Of a stretch of 34,548 bases of DNA, positions 8,297 through 14,315 are shown in pieces. A program made the position numbers and the translations under genes. The notes under the pieces are model-generated. The model saw nothing but the letters and a program-made list of their open reading frames with translations, was not told where the DNA came from and searched no databases. How positions within the stretch are numbered: the stretch's first letter is position 1; each line of letters opens with the position of its first letter. This DNA is from an uncultured bacterium (GTDB lineage Bacteria > Vulcanimicrobiota > Xenobia > Xenobiales > Xenobiaceae): assembly GCA_934644775.1 (NCBI GenBank), contig CAKUDB010000028.1, positions 1-34,548 of the forward strand. The letters are read 5' to 3'.

Positions 8297-8330
8297 CTAC
8301 TACTACTACTACTAATTTTAAAATATTTAA
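8297..8330. other. DnaA-trio run and AT-rich DNA unwinding element
   Basis: Six consecutive CTA trinucleotides (8297-8314; 3'-GAT-5' trios on the complementary strand) follow the triplet CCC that straddles their start. A 16-bp A/T-only block (8315-8330) comes next, and the dnaN ribosome binding site AAGGAGA directly after it. In B. subtilis the equivalent site, at the same place between dnaA and dnaN, has a less regular run of such trios next to DnaA boxes. This is the likely point of strand opening. Confidence 0.8.
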
Positions 8331-8343
8331 AGGAGATAAGAAA

Positions 8344-9465
8344 ATGCGCATAAGTTGTGAAAGAAATTTACTAAAAAATGCTATCGATCAGGTATCAAAG
8401 GCTATATCGACTAAACAAGCCTTACCTATTCTTGGCCATATACTTTTTGAAGCAGAGAATAATAAGCTTAAGCTTACTGCTTCCTCTTTAGATATAGGAA
8501 TTACTTGTATTATACCTATCGAAGAATTGAGAGAAGAAGGCAGCACTACTTGTTCGGCTAAAGTTATAGCTAATATAGTAAATAGTTTACCTCAAGGTTT
8601 CATCAACCTAGACACAGACTCTAGTATTAATTCAGAATTAACTGTAAGCAACGAATCTTCTACTTTTAAGGTAATGACTTTACCTAGTGAAGAGTTCCCT
8701 AAGAGCATTAAACCCCAAAATTGCAACAATATTAATATGGGTGCTGAAGAGTTTTGCTCGATAATAAATAAAGTTACTATCGCCGTAGCTAATTCTAACG
8801 AAACCAGACCTTCTATGTTAGGTGTCTCTATTTCGTTTAACCCTAACCAAATAATCTTTGCTTCTACCGATGGCAAAAGATTATCGAAGTTGACCGTCCC
8901 TTACGAGAATACTGACAGTAAATTGCCACAAATTATCGTTCCTGGCAAACCTTTAAGCGAACTTTCCAAAATTTTGGATAAAGAACAAAATTTGACGATC
9001 CATTACAGTAAAACGCACATTTTCGTAGCTTCTGATAATATGAGCTTTTTCTGTAAACTCTTAGATACCAATTTCCCAGACTACGAAAGAGTAATTCCTA
9101 AAACGTTTAAGTCTACATGTAAAGTTGGACGGGAAAGTTTTATGGCTACTATCAGACGAGTAATGATTATGGCCAAAGATAAAGATATTCCCGATGTAGT
9201 AAAATTTTCGTTTGCCAACGATTCTATCTTACTTACTGCCGAAACTAACAGTGTAGGTAGTGCTGAAGAGAGGATCGGAGCTATTTATCAAGGCGAACCT
9301 TTAGATATTGCCTTTAATGGAAATTATATTTTGGACGTTTTGAGAGTTTTAGAAAATGAAGAGATAGTCATCCAACTTCAAGACAATAAGAGTAGCATAG
9401 TTGTGAAAGAGGATGAAAACGATCCCAGCTTTATCTATATTTGTATGCCAGTTCGGACTCGTTAA
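8344..9465 (+). CDS. dnaN: DNA polymerase III beta sliding clamp
   Basis: Ring-shaped processivity clamp for the replicative polymerase. The 373 residues match the usual length and three-domain fold: the protein begins MRISCERNLLKNAIDQVSKAI, keeps ALPILGHILFEAENNKLKLTA in domain I, and ends with the typical MPVR(T) tail in YICMPVRTR. The ATG at 8344 has AAAGGAGA upstream. Unlike many Bacillota, recF is not adjacent but lies about 4.9 kb downstream, after tRNAs, tadA, SRP RNA and envelope genes. Confidence 0.98.
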   Translation: MRISCERNLLKNAIDQVSKAISTKQALPILGHILFEAENNKLKLTASSLDIGITCIIPIEELREEGSTTCSAKVIANIVNSLPQGFINLDTDSSINSELTVSNESSTFKVMTLPSEEFPKSIKPQNCNNINMGAEEFCSIINKVTIAVANSNETRPSMLGVSISFNPNQIIFASTDGKRLSKLTVPYENTDSKLPQIIVPGKPLSELSKILDKEQNLTIHYSKTHIFVASDNMSFFCKLLDTNFPDYERVIPKTFKSTCKVGRESFMATIRRVMIMAKDKDIPDVVKFSFANDSILLTAETNSVGSAEERIGAIYQGEPLDIAFNGNYILDVLRVLENEEIVIQLQDNKSSIVVKEDENDPSFIYICMPVRTR

Positions 9466-9494
9466 TTAAAGCTTTTCCCAAATAGCTAAACTCC

Positions 9495-9523
9495 TTGATT
9501 TATATAATCTTGAATGTTAGAAT
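9495..9523 (+). promoter_or_regulatory. Promoter for tRNA-Arg
   Basis: TTGATT (9495-9500), a 17-bp spacer and TAGAAT (9518-9523) place the transcription start about 8 bp before the tRNA. The promoter sits between the arms TTTTCCCAAATA (9473-9484) and TATTTGGGAAAA (9523-9534), a 12-bp perfect inverted repeat that may help end dnaN transcription or act as an operator. Confidence 0.7.
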
Positions 9524-9538
9524 ATTTGGGAAAAATTT

Positions 9539-9614
9539 GCGCTGGTAGCTCAATGGATAGAGCGTCGGTCTCCGGAGCCGAAGGCTGTAGGTTCGATCCC
9601 TATCCGGCGCACCA
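9539..9614 (+). tRNA. tRNA-Arg (anticodon CCG)
   Basis: A complete 76-nt cloverleaf with encoded CCA. The acceptor stem GCGCTGG pairs with CCGGCGC and the T arm GTAGG/CCTAT encloses TTCGATC. The anticodon stem TCGGT/GCCGA carries loop CTCCGGA, so the anticodon is CCG and reads CGG codons. Confidence 0.95.
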
Positions 9615-9615
9615 C

Positions 9616-9645
9616 AAAGGCCGTTTACTGACGGTCTTTTTTTTT
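9616..9645 (+). terminator. Intrinsic terminator after tRNA-Arg
   Basis: The stem AAAGGCCGT / ACGGTCTTT (with a G-T pair) encloses a TTACTG loop and is followed by a run of T residues to 9645. Confidence 0.85.
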
Positions 9646-9682
9646 GCCCAAAAATAGGATAGGCAAGTTGAGGTAATTAAAA

Positions 9683-10156
9683 ATGGATCGAAAAATAATA
9701 GATAGCTCTGAATATTGGATGGAAGAAGCTTTAAAAGAAGCTTACTTAGCTAAAGATAAGTTAGAAATACCGGTAGGAGCCATAATTGTAAAGGAGGGCA
9801 AGATAATTGGACGCGGCCATAACTTGCGTGAAAGGCATCTAGATCTTTTTTCTCACGCTGAAATAAATGCTATTAAAGAAGCTTGCCATTTTCTTAACGA
9901 TTGGCGTTTGGAAGGTTGTGATCTTTACGTAACTTTAGAGCCTTGTCCAATGTGTGCGGGAGCTATTTTACAAGCTAAAGTGAGTAGAGTTTTTTTTGGA
10001 GCTTACAACCAAAGAGAGGGGTGCGGCGGCTCACTTATTAACCTTTTAGATTATCCGGGCATGAGTTGGCAAACAGAATGCTGGGGAGGAATTAAAGAGA
10101 AAGATTGTTGTGACTTACTAAAAAGCTTCGCCTCAGGGATAAGAAAGAGGGACTAG
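9683..10156 (+). CDS. tadA: tRNA-specific adenosine deaminase TadA
   Basis: Deaminates A34 to inosine in tRNA-Arg(ACG). The 157 residues carry the zinc-dependent deaminase motifs: HAE at residues 58-60 (zinc ligand and catalytic glutamate) and PCPMC at 87-91 (two zinc cysteines). The ATG at 9683 has GAGG about 9 bp upstream. The cluster tadA - tRNA-Ser - SRP RNA resembles the arrangement in B. subtilis, but dnaX, which follows there, is absent here. Confidence 0.96.
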   Translation: MDRKIIDSSEYWMEEALKEAYLAKDKLEIPVGAIIVKEGKIIGRGHNLRERHLDLFSHAEINAIKEACHFLNDWRLEGCDLYVTLEPCPMCAGAILQAKVSRVFFGAYNQREGCGGSLINLLDYPGMSWQTECWGGIKEKDCCDLLKSFASGIRKRD

Positions 10157-10158
10157 CA

Positions 10159-10187
10159 TTGACAAATCTTTCCTATTGTATAATAAT
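10159..10187 (+). promoter_or_regulatory. Promoter for tRNA-Ser(CGA)
   Basis: TTGACA (10159-10164) and TATAAT (10179-10184) are both exact consensus hexamers, but only 14 bp apart. An overlapping AATAAT at 10182-10187 would give the normal 17-bp spacing. The -35 begins just after the tadA stop codon. Confidence 0.6.
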
Positions 10188-10205
10188 TACCTGGCTTGTA
10201 AGTTT

Positions 10206-10301
10206 GGAGAGATGGCAGAGTCCGGTTGAATGCACTCGACTCGAAATCGAGCAGGCGAGCGAAAACTCGTCTCGGGGGTTCGAATCCCTTTCTCTCCGCC
10301 A
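10206..10301 (+). tRNA. tRNA-Ser (anticodon CGA)
   Basis: A long-variable-arm tRNA with encoded CCA. The acceptor stem GGAGAGA pairs with TCTCTCC. The anticodon stem CTCGA/TCGAG carries loop CTCGAAA, so the anticodon is CGA and reads UCG. The T arm is GGGGG TTCGAAT CCCTT. Confidence 0.94.
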
Positions 10302-10312
10302 CAAACGCAACG

Positions 10313-10347
10313 TATGCCCCTTGTTTTAGACGAGGGGTATTTTTTTT
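10313..10347 (+). terminator. Intrinsic terminator after tRNA-Ser(CGA)
   Basis: ATGCCCCT pairs with AGGGGTAT (one G-T) around an 11-nt loop, followed by a run of T residues. Confidence 0.85.
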
Positions 10348-10368
10348 ACCCTTTTTGGCAAAATGCTC

Positions 10369-10397
10369 TTGCAACATGTGGGAAAATATGGTATAAA
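10369..10397 (+). promoter_or_regulatory. Promoter for tRNA-Ser(GGA)
   Basis: TTGCAA (10369-10374), a 17-bp spacer and TATAAA (10392-10397), ending 18 bp before the tRNA. It may also drive the downstream SRP RNA. Confidence 0.75.
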
Positions 10398-10415
10398 GTT
10401 ACCGCACAACGGCAC

Positions 10416-10510
10416 GGAGAGATGGCTGAGCTGGTTGAAAGCGCACGATTGGAAGTCGTGTAAGCGGGCTTAAACCCGCTTCAAGAGTTCGAATCTCTTT
10501 CTCTCCGCCA
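10416..10510 (+). tRNA. tRNA-Ser (anticodon GGA)
   Basis: A long-variable-arm serine tRNA with encoded CCA. The acceptor stem GGAGAGA/TCTCTCC is identical to that of the upstream tRNA-Ser. The anticodon stem CACGA/TCGTG carries loop TTGGAAG, so the anticodon is GGA and reads UCC/UCU. The T arm contains GAG TTCGAAT CTC. Confidence 0.94.
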
Positions 10511-10571
10511 CATAAGTTTTGTGACAAAATTCCTTCGATGGTTAGTCCGTTGGAGGAATTGTGTTGGTTTT

Positions 10572-10679
10572 TCGAAACCTAGGCCCCATTCAATTGGAGA
10601 GCTGCGAACCAGGTCAGGTGCGGAAGTAAGCAGCCTTAAGTAGATTCGCCAATGTGAAGTGGTCAGCCTAGGTTTCGAT
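10572..10679 (+). ncRNA. ffs: Signal recognition particle RNA, small bacterial type
   Basis: The conserved SRP domain IV hairpin is present: CAGGTCAGGTGCGGAAGTAAGCAGCC-like sequence at about 10609-10634, with the GGAA tetraloop and the asymmetric loop residues that bind Ffh. The ends pair as CGAAACCTAGG (10573-10583) with CCTAGGTTTCG (10667-10677), followed by TCTTTTT. The length of about 108 nt indicates the short form without an Alu domain. In the 61 bp before it, AATTCC/GGAATT arms form a weak hairpin that may end the tRNA-Ser transcript. Confidence 0.93.
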
Positions 10680-10737
10680 CTTTTTAAAGTTACTTTTAAC
10701 TGAGCCTTTTGAGGTTAAGACAATTTGTCAGCCGAAT

Positions 10738-10849
10738 TGTCAGACAGTATTTCTGACAAATATTTTTTTGTTGTCTGACATACATTATAGACATGTCAGT
10801 AATATGTGGTATATAATGTCAGACATAAATAGAAAGATACTGTCTGACA
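10738..10849 (+). promoter_or_regulatory. Promoter with four TGTCWGACA operator-like palindromes, upstream of the M23 peptidase
   Basis: Perfect palindromes lie at 10738-10746, 10772-10780, 10817-10825 and 10841-10849, with a TTTCTGACA variant at 10750-10758. A promoter, TAGACA (10788-10793), 18-bp spacer, TATAAT (10812-10817), is embedded among them. The third palindrome overlaps the last base of the -10 and the predicted start point. In isolation this looks like a repressor operator array. However, the same word occurs inside mnmG, mnmE and the peptidase gene, so a local regulatory role is only one possibility. Confidence 0.65.
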
Positions 10850-10889
10850 AGTAAGAATAATGTCAGAGTCCAATATACGGAGTTGCAAT

Positions 10890-11810
10890 ATGGCTGGCAG
10901 AAGCGGTATAAGTAAAGGCTTTGTCGTAAAATTTATTTTTAGAGATCATTCGGTTAATTTCAAAGTTAATTTATTTACAGTCTCTCTCTTTCTTTTTGTA
11001 CTGACTATTTTAGCTTTAGGGATTAACAGTTGGTATAAGAATGAAGTAAATAATTATAGTCGTCACATAAGCGAATTAGAAAAGTCTAATTTGCAATACC
11101 GCAGCGCCTTAGCTTTGAAAGAGAGAGAAAACCAGCAAATTATCACCTTAGCTCAAAATCGCTTTGAGGAATTATGTAGTCAAATAGAAGATCAGGATAA
11201 TGCTATAAATAAGATTAACAAAACCGTAGGAAAAAAAAACAGCTCTAGAAAGAGTTTGCGCGGAGCTCGCCTCGGTGTCAGACATGTCAGTATCGATTTA
11301 AAGCTTAAATATAAAAGTTTGATTGACATAGTGTCAGACAGAAATACTGACATAACCAAATTGAAAGCGGCAGCAAAAAAGTATCGTCAATCTTTGGAAG
11401 CTGAGAGAAGGTCTTTAGTAATGAATAAAATCCCTTCTCGCTGGCCAGTAATCGGTGAAATTTCTTCTGACTTTGGTAGTCGCTTCCATCCTGTTTACGG
11501 TTACTCTCGCTTCCATTCTGGCCTTGATATAGCTGCTCCCAGCGGTTTGCCCATTGTAGCTACGGCGGCGGGCAGTGTAACTTACGCAGGCTGGATGCAA
11601 GGATACGGTTATGCTGTAGAAGTCGATCATGAAAATGGCTTAAAAACTCTCTATGCTCACTGCTCCCAAGTGTTGGTAGGGAATGGTCAATATGTCCAAG
11701 CCGGTCAGAAAATAGCCTTAGTAGGCAGTACCGGCATCTCTACCGGCCCCCATTGCCATTACGAAGTATTAAAAAACGGCAATCCTGTTAATCCTATTCC
11801 TTATTTATAA
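10890..11810 (+). CDS. Membrane-anchored M23 family metallopeptidase
   Basis: Predicted cell-wall endopeptidase or EnvC/NlpD-like amidase activator. From the ATG at 10890 (GGAG 7 bp upstream; an ATG at 10860 lacks a good site) the protein has 306 residues. One N-terminal membrane segment (about 24-45) is followed by a coiled-coil region rich in Glu/Gln/Lys (about 50-180). The C-terminal LytM domain keeps the zinc ligands H209 and D213 in HSGLDIA and the HxH pair H288/H290 in GPHCHYEV, so it is probably catalytically active. Two perfect TGTCWGACA copies fall inside the gene (11276-11284, 11332-11340) in different reading frames (Val-Arg-His and Val-Ser-Asp-Arg). Role in division or elongation is inference from architecture. 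Confidence 0.88.
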   Translation: MAGRSGISKGFVVKFIFRDHSVNFKVNLFTVSLFLFVLTILALGINSWYKNEVNNYSRHISELEKSNLQYRSALALKERENQQIITLAQNRFEELCSQIEDQDNAINKINKTVGKKNSSRKSLRGARLGVRHVSIDLKLKYKSLIDIVSDRNTDITKLKAAAKKYRQSLEAERRSLVMNKIPSRWPVIGEISSDFGSRFHPVYGYSRFHSGLDIAAPSGLPIVATAAGSVTYAGWMQGYGYAVEVDHENGLKTLYAHCSQVLVGNGQYVQAGQKIALVGSTGISTGPHCHYEVLKNGNPVNPIPYL

Positions 11811-11837
11811 GTAGGAATTTGAAGTAGGGATTCGATA

Positions 11838-11859
11838 TTGTCTGACATATGTCAGACAA
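11838..11859. repeat. 22-bp perfect palindrome made of two TGTCWGACA units
   Basis: TGTCTGACA (11839-11847) and TGTCAGACA (11850-11858), separated by TA and flanked by T and A, form one continuous 22-bp dyad. It lies 28 bp after the peptidase stop codon and about 70 bp before the next gene. No T-run follows, so it is not a typical terminator. Confidence 0.85.
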
Positions 11860-11928
11860 AAAAGTAAAAGGTAAACAAGAAAAAATCCTTGAATAGCAGG
11901 CCCAAAGTAGTTTGTGAGATAGCGAAAA

Positions 11929-13128
11929 GTGGCTGTAATTCTTCCCCCTTATCAAGAAGACGATCGTATGCTTTCGGGCTTAGCTTATCCGCTTTGGCCT
12001 TTTGTCTGTCCTATTATTTTAATGGGCGAAAAGAAGAATGAACCTTTTGTCCATTTTCATGCTATCCAAGCTTTAGCTCTGGGGGTTATCTCTTTAGCTG
12101 CGGCTGTAGTTATTTCTATAGTCACCTTTTTGCTTCTTTGGCTTTTGCCCTCTTCATTTGTCACTTTTTCCGGTTTTGTGGGCTTAACCGTTTTCCTAGT
12201 GCTCACTTTTGTTTTTCTCTTTTGGTTTTCGGTTATTATTTACATAGCTTGGCAAGCTAGTTCGGGAAACTTTTTGCGTTTACCATTCTTGGGTCAGTGG
12301 GCTGAAGAAAAGATGCAAACTAACTTAGGTATAACTGAAGCTGACTATGCCACTACCATAATTGGCGAAAAGAGAGAAGTAAAGATCGATCCCTTCGATT
12401 ACGAAGCTGCCTTAGAAAATGCCGCTCAAACTGGCGACGACTATGCTAAATCTGAACTTGAAAGTATTAAGGCCCCCGAATATATAGAATCGGAAGTAGC
12501 TGGCGATCCCGAAGGTATTGAATATTCGCGTCGCGGCTCTAGCGATATTGCCGAATATTTACAACCAGAAACTTCTGCTAGCTCCTCAAGGGCTGCCGAT
12601 AGGGTTTCTGGATCAACTAAGCCATCTTTCGCGCCATCTTCTACTGCTAGGGGAGGATTTAGACCCTTAACCCCGCAATCGGGGCGGCGGCCTCTAGCTC
12701 AAAGTGCGCCTCCTCGGCCTAAGCCTATCGTACCTCCGACAGCGCCTCCTGAGCAAAATGAGTTTAAGCCATTATCGACTACTATTATGCGCGAAAGTAC
12801 GCCTCAGCCGACAACAAATAGCGGTGGCGTGCGTTTCAATAGTGATTTTTCTACTCCTACTGCTACAGAGATGCCTTATCGGCAGCCCCAACCTAGCAGA
12901 AGTCCAAGTTATACTGTCGATCGCTCCTATCCACCCGGTTCTCGCCCTTCTGTAGGTCAGCGCAGCGGTTTTACTCCCGGTTTACCTACTAGGCCTCAAG
13001 CTGGAAGAGCCCCTCTTGAGCAACCTCCTTCCGGTGAGCCTGATTTTACTCCGGGCATTATCAGTCGGCCTGCCGTAAGACAATCGAAGCGCACCTTCCA
13101 ATGGAATGAGCTAGACAACGGACAGTAA
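11929..13128 (+). CDS. Tic20/DUF4870-like membrane protein with long disordered Pro/Ser-rich tail
   Basis: Function unknown. The N-terminal about 125 residues show the DUF4870/Tic20-like pattern. A YPLWPFVCPIILMGEKK segment leads into PFVHFHAIQALALGV and a membrane helix, and a second long hydrophobic stretch follows at about residues 80-108. From about residue 150 to 399 the protein is low-complexity, rich in Pro, Ser, Arg, Gln and Thr, with recurring RP, PP and FTPG/FTPGL pieces; this part is probably cytoplasmic and disordered. The GTG at 11929 is used, but its ribosome binding site is weak and an ATG at 11968 is an alternative. The tail could be a scaffold or a phosphorylation target; nothing in the sequence proves this. 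Confidence 0.75.
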   Translation: MAVILPPYQEDDRMLSGLAYPLWPFVCPIILMGEKKNEPFVHFHAIQALALGVISLAAAVVISIVTFLLLWLLPSSFVTFSGFVGLTVFLVLTFVFLFWFSVIIYIAWQASSGNFLRLPFLGQWAEEKMQTNLGITEADYATTIIGEKREVKIDPFDYEAALENAAQTGDDYAKSELESIKAPEYIESEVAGDPEGIEYSRRGSSDIAEYLQPETSASSSRAADRVSGSTKPSFAPSSTARGGFRPLTPQSGRRPLAQSAPPRPKPIVPPTAPPEQNEFKPLSTTIMRESTPQPTTNSGGVRFNSDFSTPTATEMPYRQPQPSRSPSYTVDRSYPPGSRPSVGQRSGFTPGLPTRPQAGRAPLEQPPSGEPDFTPGIISRPAVRQSKRTFQWNELDNGQ

Positions 13129-13168
13129 ATTTTAAAATTAGCAATTTACTTCTCATCCGTTTTTTTTA
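13117..13168. terminator. Shared terminator between convergent genes
   Basis: AACGGA (13117-13122) pairs with TCCGTT (13156-13161) and AGTAAATT (13124-13131) with AATTTACT (13143-13150), followed by T residues on the plus strand. It overlaps the end of both the DUF4870-like gene and the opposing DUF721 gene. Confidence 0.65.
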
Positions 13169-14096
13169 GGTTGTCAGCTGTAAAATGGATTATGCGGTCT
13201 TCAAAGTATATTTTAGCTAAACGAGGATGTAAGGCCTTTTCTACATCTAGGTCAGTCAGTTCGTAGACCGGCTTGCCACTAGTTGAACTAGCTAATTCCA
13301 CTATGGCCCCTTTTAAGTTGTCAGGCAAAACGGAGCCTTCCTTAAGTCTATTTATCTCTTGCCAAATTTCGGCTCGTTTTTGAGAGTTTAGTCCTTTCTT
13401 TATATCTATATATTGATAATCCATTAAAGGTTGGAGTTTAGCCTTTTCCAGCTCTGAATTGATACTCTCTTTAGAGACGCCACTATCTTCATTTAATTTG
13501 CTGACCATTATCGATCTTGTCGAAGTATCTTCTTCGTTTCGACAATTGAAACATAGAGGATCGGGGGAGAAAGTTGGCATATGACACTTTTTACAGAGTT
13601 TGGCTCCGTTTTTAAGAGCAGCTTTTTTAGTTAAGATGACAGTCTTTAAGAACGTCTTGAACGACTTCTTTAAGCCTTCATCTTTAATATATTGGGAAGC
13701 TTCATCTACTTCTTTTTCTTCTTGGTGACTAACTGTCAAATCTTTCTGGATATAGTTTAAGCTGGCTTTCTTTCTCTTTTTATAGATAGAATTTACTTTG
13801 CCTACATATGTACGTATCTTTTTAAATCCGTATTTATGGCCCAGTTTGTTGACAATATAAAGCTGTTGTAACTGGAGCTCTTGAGCCCAACTACTGTTGG
13901 CACATACTACCAAAAGATAAGCTTCTCCTTGGGGACCCTTTTCATTTTTTATACAGCAAGGCGAAGAGTTCATAGCTACAATTTTGCCTAATACTCTAGC
14001 CCAATCTAATCTGAGGCTAAGTAGAGCAATCTTATCTTTTTGCCCATTATTGACAGCTAACCAACTAAAAAATTCTTTGTCGCTAATTGGCTGCAT
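13146..14096 (-). CDS. DUF721 (DciA-like) protein with zinc-ribbon motif
   Basis: The N-terminal about 100 residues match the DUF721 pattern: a conserved Trp and VLGKIVAMNS motif, then LLVVCANSSWAQELQLQQLYIVNKL. This family includes DciA, the widespread loader or operator of the replicative helicase. Its position next to recF, dnaN and the origin fits a DNA-replication role, but that is inference. Downstream is a lysine-rich linker, then a four-cysteine motif C168-x2-C171 and C182-x2-C185 predicted to bind zinc, and a C-terminal about 130 residues I do not recognise. The start ATG has a strong TAGGAGG site. At 316 residues it is much longer than minimal DUF721 proteins. It is the only minus-strand gene between dnaA and truD. 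Confidence 0.75.
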   Translation of the reverse strand: MQPISDKEFFSWLAVNNGQKDKIALLSLRLDWARVLGKIVAMNSSPCCIKNEKGPQGEAYLLVVCANSSWAQELQLQQLYIVNKLGHKYGFKKIRTYVGKVNSIYKKRKKASLNYIQKDLTVSHQEEKEVDEASQYIKDEGLKKSFKTFLKTVILTKKAALKNGAKLCKKCHMPTFSPDPLCFNCRNEEDTSTRSIMVSKLNEDSGVSKESINSELEKAKLQPLMDYQYIDIKKGLNSQKRAEIWQEINRLKEGSVLPDNLKGAIVELASSTSGKPVYELTDLDVEKALHPRLAKIYFEDRIIHFTADNLKKTDEK

Positions 14097-14315
14097 ATAA
14101 GCCTCCTATTTAAAAATTATGCCAATTTTTTCTACTGGTAGCTTCCTTACCTTTAGCTAAGTAAGGCCTGCTTATTAGTTTAATCTTTTTTATCAGCTCT
14201 TTTTTTAGTTTACCCATTTTTATTTGCTTTTAAGTAACAAAAAGATTAACTGCAGCTGTTGGGGAGATTTAGGTAAAGGCAAGGGATCGTCTGAAAAGAT
14301 CGAAAGGTCAAAATT

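Noticed and set aside
8298..8315. TAC/CTA run as a simple microsatellite
   Set aside because: Position, flanking DnaA-like boxes and the following AT-only block match the DnaA-trio element in oriC.
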